From positions 1 through 39,835 of the IMG/VR virus record IMGVR_UViG_3300044632_001498: a DNA stretch of 39,835 nt; one strand, written 5' to 3'. Each line of letters begins with the position of its first letter. Positions within the stretch are counted from its first letter, which is position 1. The stretch is from a virus. Of the stretch, positions 22,857 through 31,229 are shown one piece after another. The translations under genes were made by a program, and so were the position numbers. The notes under the pieces are model-generated. The model did not search any database and was not told where the DNA came from. It saw nothing but the letters and a program-made list of their open reading frames with translations.

Positions 22857-24356
22857 CTATGGGCCAATGGTGGGGCGAATCAACGACTCAAGCAAGTCCT
22901 GCCCGGCCTGATTCGGGTGCAGGCCATCGCCGCTGTCGTAGATGGCGGCGAGAGTGTCAGACCCTGGGGATTGTTCAAAGTTGGCGTAGACGTCGAGGTG
23001 TGAGCGGCAACCTGTGGCGGCGCTCGCCAAGCCTGCATTGAGCGCATCCATCTGGGTTTGCTTTCCTGCGGTCCAGCCTGCTTCGTTGCCAGACGGGAGC
23101 GCGCTCACCGTCATCACCTTGATGCCGGCCGCTGTCGCCTCGCTGGCCACGAAAGCGAGGTCAGAAAGCACCGTCGTTGCCGAAACATTGTCGTCGACGT
23201 CGTTTCGCCCGATGAACAACACCAGAGCCGCCAGCCCTTGCTGCTTCAGTCGGTTCGTCCACTGCGTGGTTTTCGCCGTCGACACACGCGCGCCACTCAC
23301 AGCCTCGTCGATCACAACGTACGTTGGAGACGCAAGGTTTGTCCGCATGGTGTCCGGCCATTCGGTCACACCACCAGACGCGAACGAGATCGAGTCACCC
23401 ATGACCCCGATGCGGCACGGCGACTGCGCACCGCACAGCTTGGCGGCGCCCGTCGCACAGCTGCCGGCCGGGTACGGTGACGCCGTGAGCTTCGTCTGGC
23501 CCCATGCATCGAGCGCGGTGACTTCCGCTGCACTCAGCGCCGACGAGTAGCAGACGACTTGGAAGATGTTGCCCACCCAGTAGAGGGCATTCAGGGCCGC
23601 GCCGATCTGGAACGTGCGCGTCGGTGCGATGTTGTTCGCCGCCGTGGGCTCCGTCGACGCGACGTTCGCGCCGTTGGTGTAGATGACGAGGTCGTTGCCT
23701 GCGTCGGCTGGCTTGTACCACGACATGTGCCGCGTCCACGACTGCTGCAGGTACGCGCCATTTGCTGACGACACACCGCCTGCTTTGGGTGCCGCTCCGT
23801 CGTAGAGGTCTGCGTTCGACGATGACGAGTTGTACTGGCTGTCGAGCAACCATGCGACCTCGCCCGTCTCGGCGACGTTGGCTCGAGCGGTGGCAAACAT
23901 GCCCATGTTGGCTGTCGTGCCCGTTGCTGCGCTGCGGACGGGCTGCCCGATCGCGTAACAGGTGGACGGGCCGACGTGCATGAACTGGAACGAGGACGCC
24001 GCCAGCGATGACGCCGCGACGTCGTTCGTTCCGTCGAACGCGAGGCAGCCCTGACTTCCGACACAGTTGGCCTTGTACGTCGGGGCAACACCAGCACCAC
24101 CACTGAACGTGCCGCCGAGACTCCCGCGATTGACGAACGTCGTCGACGAGAACTCAACGCCATTGGTCAACGTGCTGTTGTTCAAACCGTCGAGGTTGGC
24201 CCCATCGACCCAGACCAGCGGGGCACCTGGTGGGGGCGGTGCTGTCGAGGGCGATACAAACGTCACGGAAGCATCGCTCTTGACGCCAAAGCGAACCGCC
24301 GTCGATGACGACGGCAGCGAGAGTAGCACGGCGATGGCCATGATCTGGCGATTCAC
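22857..24356 (-). CDS. Exported LamG-like plus SGNH/GDSL hydrolase (499 aa, GTG start)
   Basis: GTG at 24356 overlaps the upstream stop (GTGA) and gives a clean signal peptide: a short basic start, AIAVLLSL, then SSSTA before the likely cut. Residues about 45-290 form a concanavalin/LamG-like sandwich (FDGTNDV, and VGNIFQVVCYSSALSAAEVT near its end). The C-terminal SGNH hydrolase shows block I GDS (Ser322), Gly355 in SGAR, GRND (Asn385) and DGLH (Asp477, His480). SGNH enzymes cleave esters, for example O-acetyl groups of glycans. Exported from the host during late infection, it could deacetylate surface polysaccharide or peptidoglycan. An alternative TTG start at 24368 is less likely. Confidence 0.8.
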   Translation of the reverse strand: MNRQIMAIAVLLSLPSSSTAVRFGVKSDASVTFVSPSTAPPPPGAPLVWVDGANLDGLNNSTLTNGVEFSSTTFVNRGSLGGTFSGGAGVAPTYKANCVGSQGCLAFDGTNDVAASSLAASSFQFMHVGPSTCYAIGQPVRSAATGTTANMGMFATARANVAETGEVAWLLDSQYNSSSSNADLYDGAAPKAGGVSSANGAYLQQSWTRHMSWYKPADAGNDLVIYTNGANVASTEPTAANNIAPTRTFQIGAALNALYWVGNIFQVVCYSSALSAAEVTALDAWGQTKLTASPYPAGSCATGAAKLCGAQSPCRIGVMGDSISFASGGVTEWPDTMRTNLASPTYVVIDEAVSGARVSTAKTTQWTNRLKQQGLAALVLFIGRNDVDDNVSATTVLSDLAFVASEATAAGIKVMTVSALPSGNEAGWTAGKQTQMDALNAGLASAATGCRSHLDVYANFEQSPGSDTLAAIYDSGDGLHPNQAGQDLLESLIRPTIGP

Positions 24357-24715
24357 TGTGCGCCCCAAATGACATCCACACCAGTGACGTCAGCACCGCT
24401 GGAAATCATCCACAGCCGCTTGGTGTCGATCGAGATTGCAGCGCCGCTTGCACAGCCGCTGCCGACCGAAAAGCCCGTGGTGGTGGTGACACCAGACCCG
24501 CCGACGCGAATGCACGTCGTGGACTCGTTCTGCACGGTGATGTTGCTACCCCACCCGCCCATGCATGTCTCAGAGCTGACCGGTGTCGAGGAAATGGTGA
24601 TGTTGTCGCAGTTCTTCAGCTGCGACAGCGGCATGCTCAACGCCTTCGCGGCAGGGGGCCCACCGAAGAACGCGACGAGTGCGAGAACGACGAGGCCAAT
24701 GTGCCAGCTTTTCAT
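24353..24715 (-). CDS. Small exported four-cysteine protein (120 aa)
   Basis: ATGA overlap with the portal stop. A textbook Sec signal peptide (MKSWHIGLVVLALVAFFGG, cut likely after AKA near residue 25) precedes a Ser/Thr/Gly/Val-rich mature domain. Cysteines at 36, 51, 68 and 88 could form two disulfides outside the cytoplasm. Repeated Thr/Ser/Val strands suggest a small beta-fold. It lies next to the exported LamG-SGNH hydrolase, so the two may act together (inference). No family recognised. Confidence 0.7.
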   Translation of the reverse strand: MKSWHIGLVVLALVAFFGGPPAAKALSMPLSQLKNCDNITISSTPVSSETCMGGWGSNITVQNESTTCIRVGGSGVTTTTGFSVGSGCASGAAISIDTKRLWMISSGADVTGVDVIWGAQ

Positions 24716-26556
24716 GCGATGCCCTGTTCTGGTTGTTCAACGGCTTGCGGGGCGCCTTGCGGTTGCTCCACCTGCTGCTGCATCTGTTGGTACTGCGCGA
24801 GAAGCTGCTGCAGCATCGGCGCGATGCTTTGGTCTGCCTGCTCGATGGCCAGCCCGATCTCGGCAAGCGCAATCGATGGGGTGACGTTGGGGTCGGCCTG
24901 CGCTGCAAACCCACGCTGCACGTCGGAGATTTGGCGCTGCACGATGCTGCGTGCCAGTACGTCCGCACGTGTGGACATCTGGCCGGACTGGCGCAACTCG
25001 GCACCACGGACAGGGTCCATGAAACCCGCCACGCTGGCTTGCTCGGCGTCGAGAGCCTGTGCCTTGCGCGTCTGGTCCTGTCCGCTGGTGGGCTCAAGGT
25101 ACGCGTCCACGCCGTTCAAGTCGGCCCCCTGGAATGCCATCACCTGCATGATGCTGCCTTGCCCCATGATGCGCACGGTGCGAGCCTCGGACACGAACTG
25201 CTGCCACAACCGGAGCGCTTGACGGTACACGCGCAGCAACGCGTGGTCGCGCGCCACGATGGTCGGGTTCAGCTTCTGGCCGTCGAGCTCGGTCGTGTAC
25301 GCCATCATGCGGGCGTTCTTCATCTGGCTGGTGTCGCTACCGCTCACGGCCTCATTCACACCGTAGACCTCACGCAACATGCGCTCAGCCTCTTCGATCT
25401 GCGTGTAGATGAGCGCGGGCGGAGGAGGCGCGCCAATGATCTTGGTGGCGTTGATGGCTGCGACGTCGTCAACACCGATGGATGACGGGTCGGCGCGCAG
25501 CTGCTTCTGAATCTCCCTCGTCGTCATGAACATGAGCCAACGCGCAGACTTCTGCGTGATGATGCTCAGATCAGAGTGACGGTCGTTCAGCACGCGCTGG
25601 ATGGGCACGGCGTCGTCGGCCGGCGTTGCTCCAAGTGGGGAGTCGGGCACGTCGGCCCACTTCCAGATCGAGAGAGGTAGTTCGCCATGATCATAGGGGA
25701 AATCCCGCACGTCGACGACGTGGCCGCCGATGAACATGATGAACAGACCTTTGGGGATGCGCTCGCACGGCTTGTGCCAGTACTCCCAGCACTCCACGCG
25801 CTCATCGCCACTGTCGCCCCAAATGGTCTTGATCTGCTGCTTCGCCGGCGGCTCTTCGATGTCGACGGTGAGCAGGCGCGCTTGCGCTTCCGATGGGCGC
25901 ATCCACCGACGCACAGCGCAATACTGGCTGTCCTCGATGTCCTCGCTCCCATCCGTCATCCAGTCGAACACCTGGATTGGCTGGGCCACGTCCACGTCAC
26001 CGAGGTATTGCCCGCCCTCGATGGGGCCCTTGTCGGTGGCCCACGTCGTGTAGAACGCGACGGTGCCTTGAGCCCCACACGTCCACGCTGCTCGAGAAAT
26101 ACGCTTGCGGTGGTCCTGCGAGGTGCGCAACGACTGCAGCAGCCCGTTGCCGACTTCGGACACAGCAAGATCACCGTTGCTGCCGTCACCGGCCCAGCAG
26201 CTCACGCTGGGGTCACCCTTGGTCACGCGGGCGATGTTGGTCAGATGCAGGTTGCGCATGAGGTTGCGGCACACGAAGCGGCCACGCCACTGCGGCCAGT
26301 CAACAATGAGCTCACTCACGCCCTTTTGCGTCGAGATGCCCCACTGCTGCTCGCCAGCAATGAAGCGCTCGTTCAGCTGGGCGCGCGGGTAGCGTTGGTC
26401 GGCGTACACCTGCCACGTGTCGAGGGCTTCAAGCAACAACCCACGCGCGGTGATGCGCTGCTCGATCTCAGTCCCATCGGACCGGAGCAACGGAGCAACC
26501 TCAATGTCGACGTCCCGCATGCGGTCGGGATCGCGTGGGCGGCGCTTGCTTGCCAT
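24712..26556 (-). CDS. Portal protein, P22-like size class (614 aa)
   Basis: The dodecameric ring at one capsid vertex through which DNA enters and leaves. Length and style fit P22-type podoviral portals. Features are the N-terminal YPRAQLNERFIAGEQQWGIS (residues about 55-75), a stem-like aromatic region (ECWEYWHKPCERIP), LSIWKWADVPDSPLG near 300, and an alpha-helical Gln-rich tail (YQQMQQQVEQPQG) typical of the barrel. It lies downstream of terminase and upstream of lysis and virion units. The start overlaps the preceding gene by one base (TGATG). Confidence 0.85.
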   Translation of the reverse strand: MASKRRPRDPDRMRDVDIEVAPLLRSDGTEIEQRITARGLLLEALDTWQVYADQRYPRAQLNERFIAGEQQWGISTQKGVSELIVDWPQWRGRFVCRNLMRNLHLTNIARVTKGDPSVSCWAGDGSNGDLAVSEVGNGLLQSLRTSQDHRKRISRAAWTCGAQGTVAFYTTWATDKGPIEGGQYLGDVDVAQPIQVFDWMTDGSEDIEDSQYCAVRRWMRPSEAQARLLTVDIEEPPAKQQIKTIWGDSGDERVECWEYWHKPCERIPKGLFIMFIGGHVVDVRDFPYDHGELPLSIWKWADVPDSPLGATPADDAVPIQRVLNDRHSDLSIITQKSARWLMFMTTREIQKQLRADPSSIGVDDVAAINATKIIGAPPPPALIYTQIEEAERMLREVYGVNEAVSGSDTSQMKNARMMAYTTELDGQKLNPTIVARDHALLRVYRQALRLWQQFVSEARTVRIMGQGSIMQVMAFQGADLNGVDAYLEPTSGQDQTRKAQALDAEQASVAGFMDPVRGAELRQSGQMSTRADVLARSIVQRQISDVQRGFAAQADPNVTPSIALAEIGLAIEQADQSIAPMLQQLLAQYQQMQQQVEQPQGAPQAVEQPEQGIA

Positions 26557-26936
26557 CAGACCAGCCCCATGACCTGCTGCAGGGCTTCAAGCTTGCGGCG
26601 CCGCGCGATGTCCTTCTCCTCGGATTCGCGCGTCTGCATGTCGGCCGCACCACCAAGCGCATTGCCGCCAAGGCCACCGAGAGCACTGCCGATCTTGGCG
26701 CCAGACTCCACACCGCCGAGGATACCAGCGGGTCCACCTGCAGCACCCAGCACGCCACCAGCCACCCCGCCGAGAGCCCCCCCCACGACAGGCGCAGCAC
26801 TACCAAGCATGCGCAAGAGGTCAGCGTTCGCCGAACCCTGCTTCGCCTTGGCCTGCTCTTCGGGCGAGGGGCCTTGCACGTCGACTTTGGTCAGACTGCC
26901 GTACGGGTTTGCGTAGGGGGATTTCATGCCGCACAT
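26556..26936 (-). CDS. Gly/Ala-rich protein upstream of portal (126 aa)
   Basis: The protein has a hydrophilic N-terminus (MCGMKSPYANPYG). A long Gly/Ala/Val-rich stretch (residues about 45-100, GGALGGVAGGVLGAAGGPAG) follows, and then a charged C-terminal helix. Such proteins are common beside podoviral portals and may be internal or membrane-inserting. The start may be the first ATG (26936) or the next at 26927. The candidate promoter at 26953-26964 would place the transcript start near the second ATG. Confidence 0.6.
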   Translation of the reverse strand: MCGMKSPYANPYGSLTKVDVQGPSPEEQAKAKQGSANADLLRMLGSAAPVVGGALGGVAGGVLGAAGGPAGILGGVESGAKIGSALGGLGGNALGGAADMQTRESEEKDIARRRKLEALQQVMGLV

Positions 26937-26952
26937 GTTCGCGATGGCAGCG

Positions 26953-26964
26953 GATTATGTCAAC
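26953..26964 (-). promoter_or_regulatory. Late promoter candidate (GTTGACATAATC motif), copy 2
   Basis: The same minus-strand 12-mer as at 20540-20551, located between the terminase stop and the first gene of the portal-lysis unit. TTGACA could act as a -35 box; the best -10 at 17 bp (GAACAT) is poor. A phage-specific regulator or sigma factor is an alternative reading. Confidence 0.45.
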
Positions 26965-26966
26965 TC

Positions 26967-28496
26967 CTACCAGTCAGCCGTTCCAGTGTCCCGACTCAAC
27001 ATCGCCTCGACATCCACTTGACCTTGCCGGCGTCGCGGGGCGGGCGGTTCCCATGGGGATTGACGCAAACGAATCAGGCCAAACCCGATGGCCATCATGA
27101 GGTCTTTCCGGCCTTTCCAGTTGCCGCGTTCGTCCTTGCACAAGTCGTCAGCTTCTTCGGCGAGTTCCTTTGGCCCAAACAACGTCCCGTCGACGCAGCC
27201 GGTGCGAACCAGCGTGAGCCCGTCGACCTTGCTCGCCTCGGTGGTGGGGAAGTCGATGGTCGACACGCCCAGTCGACGAAGCTCGAGTACCATCGCTTCG
27301 CCGATCCCGTTGTTCTCGACGACAACCTCAGGCGCAGACGGTGGCTCGAGCTGCACGCCCCAGCCAACACCCTTGGTCGGCGGTGGGTCGGTGTAACGGG
27401 CGACGAGGTCACGCACGACGCGCGCAAACGAGTGCACATCCATCGTGTTCGACACGAACACTGCACAGATGCGATGGCTGCGTTTGTCGAGCACCACGCA
27501 CGCTGTGCGGTCCTTCTCCACGCCCTTGCCGGTGTCGACGGAGACGACGACGCTTCCACACGTCTCGTCGCGTGGAATCCACACAGGCACACGTTGGCCG
27601 TCGCAGAGGTAGAACGTCTGCGGGGTGGTCACCTTTGGTTCGACGGGCACCCATCGCGAGGCACCAGCGGTGAACATGTGCGCGGGAATCTGCGGGTACT
27701 CACGCATGAGGCGCGAGACGTCGCCAGCGACGAAGTCGGGCAGGCCAACGGCAAGCCACCAGGCTGCAGACTCACGAATCGTGAACCCCTGCTCTTGCGC
27801 CCACATCCACTGATCCTCGCTGATTGCGTTCGCAGGTGCGCGGTACTCGTGCCCGTGGTCCTCGACGCTGAAGAACAACTTCCTGTAGCGGTTCTGCTGC
27901 CGCCACAGATCTCGAGCAAGCAGGCCGTTCGGTGCGTCGACGTCAAGCGTCGTCTCAATCACGATCTGTCCGTCGAGGGACAGCGACGGAATGAGCGCCC
28001 CATAGGTGCTGGGGTTGGCCCAGAACGGGAGTTCTGACAGGTGAAGGCGCTGGTAGCTACCGGATCGGCCCTCGCTCTTGCCGCTGCCCGTACCAAACAC
28101 AAGTACGCTGCCCTTCGGGAACACCACGCGCTCGCTGTTGATGTCGATGTCACCGAAGATGTCAACAAGCGACGGGGCGGATTTCACCGAGCGGGCAAAC
28201 GCCTCACGTTCTTTGCTCTTCGCCTCGGTGTCGACGTACAGCCCACAACGCACGCGGTTACCCGCAGCGTCGTTGATGGCGCACCACAACATGTCATCGA
28301 ACTGGGTGACTGTCGTCGCACCAACCTGCCGAGGCTTGGCAGCAAACGTCCACGCACCGGTGGAGATGGTGCGCAGCATCTGATGTTGCTCGGTGTTCAG
28401 CCGCCAGGGAGTGCTTGCGCCGGTCCTGTGGTCGGTGATCGAGATGGTCTCAGCCAGCGCCTGCGTCACATGGGCTGGCGCCCACAGCAGGCTCAC
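26967..28496 (-). CDS. terL: Terminase large subunit (509 aa, GTG start)
   Basis: ATP-driven motor and nuclease that packages DNA into the prohead through the portal. The Walker A variant KPRQVGATT lies at about residues 54-62 and the Walker B/catalytic Glu in HLSELPFW near 152-159. RNase H-like nuclease acidic residues are Asp321 in VSVDTGKG, Glu394 in VVENNGIGEA and an Asp in RKDLMMAIGFG near 468. GTGA overlap with the small subunit. Length is normal. No intein or insertion is visible. Confidence 0.92.
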   Translation of the reverse strand: MSLLWAPAHVTQALAETISITDHRTGASTPWRLNTEQHQMLRTISTGAWTFAAKPRQVGATTVTQFDDMLWCAINDAAGNRVRCGLYVDTEAKSKEREAFARSVKSAPSLVDIFGDIDINSERVVFPKGSVLVFGTGSGKSEGRSGSYQRLHLSELPFWANPSTYGALIPSLSLDGQIVIETTLDVDAPNGLLARDLWRQQNRYRKLFFSVEDHGHEYRAPANAISEDQWMWAQEQGFTIRESAAWWLAVGLPDFVAGDVSRLMREYPQIPAHMFTAGASRWVPVEPKVTTPQTFYLCDGQRVPVWIPRDETCGSVVVSVDTGKGVEKDRTACVVLDKRSHRICAVFVSNTMDVHSFARVVRDLVARYTDPPPTKGVGWGVQLEPPSAPEVVVENNGIGEAMVLELRRLGVSTIDFPTTEASKVDGLTLVRTGCVDGTLFGPKELAEEADDLCKDERGNWKGRKDLMMAIGFGLIRLRQSPWEPPAPRRRQGQVDVEAMLSRDTGTADW

Positions 28497-28816
28497 GGTT
28501 CAGACCGAGGCTTCGCAAGCGCCAAGATGGCTTCAAGTGCCTCGCTGCCGGTTGTCTCCACGTTGACGTTGGCGTCGGGTTTGCCCCACACGCGCTCAAC
28601 AACAACCTCAGCGGCGCGAAGGCGGTACTTGGTTTCAACGCCCCTCTCGACGCCCGTCGCCACGTTGACGATGTACTGTAGCGCCTCAGGGCCTGCAGCC
28701 TTGAGCCAGTCAGGGTATGCGGGCTTGCCACGGGGGTTGAGCGATTGGCCGGGCAACGGGCGACCTTTCTCGTCGCGCTTCACCACCAACGCCGTCGGTG
28801 TGTCTGGGTTCGTCAT
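28493..28816 (-). CDS. terS: Small terminase-like protein (107 aa)
   Basis: Contains LPGQSLNPRGKP (residues 21-32), the GQSGNPAGRP-like arm seen in phage small terminase or DUF5681-type proteins. YRLRAAEVVVERVWGKPD near 63-80 is the other familiar motif of the group. Stands directly upstream of terL with a 4-nt overlap. It should recognise viral DNA for packaging. No ribosome site is visible before the ATG at 28816, and the promoter -10 box ends only 6 nt upstream, so translation may be leaderless. Confidence 0.8.
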   Translation of the reverse strand: MTNPDTPTALVVKRDEKGRPLPGQSLNPRGKPAYPDWLKAAGPEALQYIVNVATGVERGVETKYRLRAAEVVVERVWGKPDANVNVETTGSEALEAILALAKPRSEP

Positions 28817-28822
28817 GAACTC

Positions 28823-28850
28823 AACATAGCAAATGAAAACAGGGTGTCAA
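28823..28850 (-). promoter_or_regulatory. Terminase promoter with extended -10
   Basis: On the minus strand TTGACA (28850-28845) and TATGTT (28828-28823) are 16 bp apart, with TGC before the -10 box (extended -10). The predicted start falls at the ATG of the small terminase. The -35 box lies inside the terminator hairpin at 28839-28863. Confidence 0.75.
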
Positions 28851-28863
28851 AACGACACCCTGT
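28839..28863 (-). terminator. Leftward terminator overlapping the terminase promoter
   Basis: ACAGGGTGTC and GACACCCTGT form a perfect 10-bp stem with a 5-nt loop. On the minus strand TTTTCATTT follows. It would end the accessory unit whose last gene stops at 28912, while its right arm supplies part of the next promoter. Confidence 0.75.
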
Positions 28864-28911
28864 GCTTATGTAACTTCCTGCATAGCCCCTGAAGCAGGAC
28901 CGCAGTCCGCT

Positions 28912-29328
28912 TTACGTCGTCGGCTCATCGTTTCGCTCATCCCAAGCATCAAGCACGGCCTTGATGTTGTCGACGGTCAAGCCAGAGCGCAGCACCCTGC
29001 GGCACTCTTTGATGTATCGCCGTTGCGCATGCATCTTCTCGCGCGTCTCGACCCACACCTTGCCGAGTGGACTTTGTCGTGTGGCCTCGATGTCGGCGAG
29101 CGCTTGCGCCAGCTGTTGACGCGTTCTCCCGTGTTCATTGCGCTCCTGCTGCAAGATGCTCGCGGCCATCGCGTCAGCATCGCCGCGCACTTGGCGCAAG
29201 GCTCGCTCTGCCCGCAGCTCGGTTTCAAGCTGGGCAAGACGCGCGCGGACAGCTTCGCGTGCCTCACATCCCGCCGTGTTCTCGCTGTCCATCATGTCGA
29301 GTTGATATTGTGTCAGTGGTTCGTTCAC
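28912..29328 (-). CDS. Coiled-coil hypothetical protein (138 aa, GTG start)
   Basis: GTG at 29328 overlaps the preceding stop, matching the coupling used by its neighbours; longer starts lie inside that gene. Residues about 25-85 are a charged coiled coil (LAQLETELRAERALRQVRGD). The C-terminal part (RYIKECRRVLRSGLTVDNIK) is a basic helical unit. Last gene of the accessory leftward unit. No family recognised. Confidence 0.6.
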   Translation of the reverse strand: MNEPLTQYQLDMMDSENTAGCEAREAVRARLAQLETELRAERALRQVRGDADAMAASILQQERNEHGRTRQQLAQALADIEATRQSPLGKVWVETREKMHAQRRYIKECRRVLRSGLTVDNIKAVLDAWDERNDEPTT

Positions 29329-30059
29329 GTCGTCACCATCCCCAGCAAGCGGCGGGTTGACGTCACAATGTCGTGCTCTTCTGCTGTGCCGAGGGCAACC
29401 ACCCCGAACGTCACCCACCGATCAAGCATCGCCTCCAACTCCCTTACCCGCTTCACCTGGGGGTCTTCCACTTGTTCCGTCACCGCCAGCAATCGTTTCG
29501 CCTCAAGCGGCTGAACGCCTTCTTCAACCCACCGCCGCAAGCATGAGTAAAGCACGTCCGACCTGAACCTCGTTCGCTCGATTTGCTCTTTCAGTTCGCG
29601 AATCTGCTTCACCTGGGGGTCGATGTCGGCGACGGGCAACACCTCGATCGTGATGGTGGACTTGAGCCCCTTGCCTTTCTCTTGCGTGTAGACCCAGTGG
29701 ATGCGCTCGCTCTTGTCGTCGACCCCGAGGAACGCGGCCACCTCGTCACGAACGCCCTTGAACGCGCCAGAGAGGTTGTCGGTGTCGAGCGGGATGCGCG
29801 CAATGGGTCGCATGAGGGTGACACGTGCGCCTCGGTCGTCGGTCATATGGGACGCCATCGTCGAGCCGTCCCACAACGTGGTCGGCAGCGCCCTCGCCGT
29901 CGCCTCCCGCTCCTCCTTCACCCTGTTCGCCCTCACACGATAGTGCTCGCGCATGTTTTGCCCACGCCCAAGCGTGACATCGATCGTCGTCGTGAGTTTC
30001 AAAGGTTCCTCCACTCTCGTCATCCCAAAGATCCCGAAGAACGCATCGGCGGCGTTCAT
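29325..30059 (-). CDS. RusA-like Holliday-junction resolvase fold, putative (244 aa)
   Basis: The N-terminal 145 residues fit a RusA-like arrangement: an initial strand (TTTIDVTLGRGQN), then LDTDNLSGAFKGVRDEVAAF (91-110) with Asp92 and Asp94 placed like the metal-binding D-x-D-N of RusA. DDKSERIHWVY and a final strand follow. RusA enzymes cut branched DNA during recombination or packaging. The C-terminal 100 residues are helical with two similar segments (DPQVKQIRELKEQIE and DPQVKRVRELEAMLD), an internal repeat. Catalysis is not proven; the fold call is from motif memory. Confidence 0.55.
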   Translation of the reverse strand: MNAADAFFGIFGMTRVEEPLKLTTTIDVTLGRGQNMREHYRVRANRVKEEREATARALPTTLWDGSTMASHMTDDRGARVTLMRPIARIPLDTDNLSGAFKGVRDEVAAFLGVDDKSERIHWVYTQEKGKGLKSTITIEVLPVADIDPQVKQIRELKEQIERTRFRSDVLYSCLRRWVEEGVQPLEAKRLLAVTEQVEDPQVKRVRELEAMLDRWVTFGVVALGTAEEHDIVTSTRRLLGMVTT

Positions 30060-30547
30060 CGCTTCACCCCTGTCAGCCGTTCGACGATGGCGTGGGCAAT
30101 CCGCTCAGACTCCACGTCGTAGTGGGCGGTGGCAATCAACGTCGACACAAACTGATCACGCATCTCGCGCATGTTGTTGTGCTCGCAGTTGAGCAGCGCC
30201 GCTCCGTCACCCCGCAGCGCCTTGATGTGGGCGAGGTGTGCGGCCTCGGTATGCATCGACCCACGCACGACGCCAGCCAGCTGCGCCTCCAGCTCCGCAA
30301 TCCGCGCGCGTGCAGCGTCGAGGTCGGCGGCTCGAGCCATGGATGACATCTGTGCGTGCCGCACCAGTGCCAACAGTGCGGCCTCACGCTCGGCGAGGAG
30401 GCGGGCGAGGGAGTCGACATTGTCCCCCTCGCAGCCCTCGCCGGTCTTCACCCACGCTGCAATGTAGGGGGTCAGCTCGCGGCCGTTCGCGTAGTAGTGC
30501 GCTGCGGCCATGCGCTGATCTTCGGTCGGTTCGATGGTGTTGGTCAT
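30056..30547 (-). CDS. Helical hypothetical protein (163 aa)
   Basis: ATGA overlap with the upstream gene. Ala/Leu/Glu-rich coiled coil over residues 45-95 (LARLLAEREAALLALVRHAQ). The rest is also helical. The N-terminus (PTEDQRMAAAHYYANGRELT) is found in various phage early proteins of unknown role. Function unknown. Confidence 0.6.
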   Translation of the reverse strand: MTNTIEPTEDQRMAAAHYYANGRELTPYIAAWVKTGEGCEGDNVDSLARLLAEREAALLALVRHAQMSSMARAADLDAARARIAELEAQLAGVVRGSMHTEAAHLAHIKALRGDGAALLNCEHNNMREMRDQFVSTLIATAHYDVESERIAHAIVERLTGVKR

Positions 30548-30849
30548 TTCTGCTCCTTCACTGGGAAGCGGCCCGCGTCAGGCATCCAGCTATCCTTGGT
30601 CCAGCCCTTCATCTCGCAGAACCGCCATTCTGATGGGCGCCAGTGCTTGGCGATGAGTGCCTTGGCCGATTCTTCTTCGCCGTTCATGTCGACGACGGCG
30701 CAAACAGTCGAGTAGCCATCACCACTGCCGCTACACCACCAATGCGGGATGCTCGCAGGCCTCGCCACCACTGGGCGCGGGTCAGCGCCGTGGGTGGCGT
30801 CGTCGGGCTCGTTCCAAGAAATCCAGTATCGCAGGCTTCCATTGCTCAT
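30544..30849 (-). CDS. Hypothetical protein, Trp-rich (101 aa)
   Basis: ATGA overlaps on both sides. Nine tryptophans in 101 residues; a compact alpha/beta domain is likely (RYWISWNEPDD, STVCAVVDMNGEEESAKALI, WRFCEMKGWTKDSW). The middle (VDMNGEEESAKALIAKHWRP) recalls small phage proteins of unknown function. No family name can be given. Confidence 0.6.
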   Translation of the reverse strand: MSNGSLRYWISWNEPDDATHGADPRPVVARPASIPHWWCSGSGDGYSTVCAVVDMNGEEESAKALIAKHWRPSEWRFCEMKGWTKDSWMPDAGRFPVKEQK

Positions 30850-31229
30850 TTCATCCCTCGTTTCTTGCGTGCGTTGATGATTTCATCGGTAGCGGTACAG
30901 ATCTTTTGGATCTCCTCGACGGAATCGCTGAATGCCGTCCATCCGAACGGCGTGGAGAATGCCGGCTCATCCATCCTCGGCGGTGTCCACGTCACCACCT
31001 CCGCCTCACCCGTCTCCACCTCGTCCACCTCGACGGGCTCAGGGGTCGGGAGAGGCAGGTAGACGGGGATGCACTCAATCCACAAGAACAAATCGCGCTT
31101 GCTCTCGGATGGGTCATTGCAGCAACACAGCGCTCCCCGCATGGCGCATAGTCCCGGTGTCCCGTACTCGTCGTAGGACTTTTTACACACCGGACACCAC
31201 CAGCCCACCGGGCACGAGTAGTCGATCAT
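30846..31229 (-). CDS. Cysteine-rich, zinc-ribbon-like protein (127 aa)
   Basis: Cysteines 6, 12, 15, 28 and 35-37 cluster in the first 40 residues (CPVGWWCPVCKK). This suggests a treble-clef or zinc-ribbon knuckle. A Pro/Glu/Val-rich linker and a helical C-terminal stretch with basic end (NARKKRGMK) follow. Likely a nucleic-acid or protein-binding adaptor; target unknown. Confidence 0.6.
   Translation of the reverse strand: MIDYSCPVGWWCPVCKKSYDEYGTPGLCAMRGALCCCNDPSESKRDLFLWIECIPVYLPLPTPEPVEVDEVETGEAEVVTWTPPRMDEPAFSTPFGWTAFSDSVEEIQKICTATDEIINARKKRGMK

Noticed and set aside
26535-28037. Long plus-strand open frame (500 codons)
   Set aside because: Antisense to the terminase large subunit, whose motifs are unmistakable.
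28864-28911. tRNA-like or small RNA structure upstream of terminase
   Set aside because: Small hairpins (TCCTGC/GCAGGA, GGAC/GTCC) exist but there is no cloverleaf, anticodon arm or acceptor pairing.
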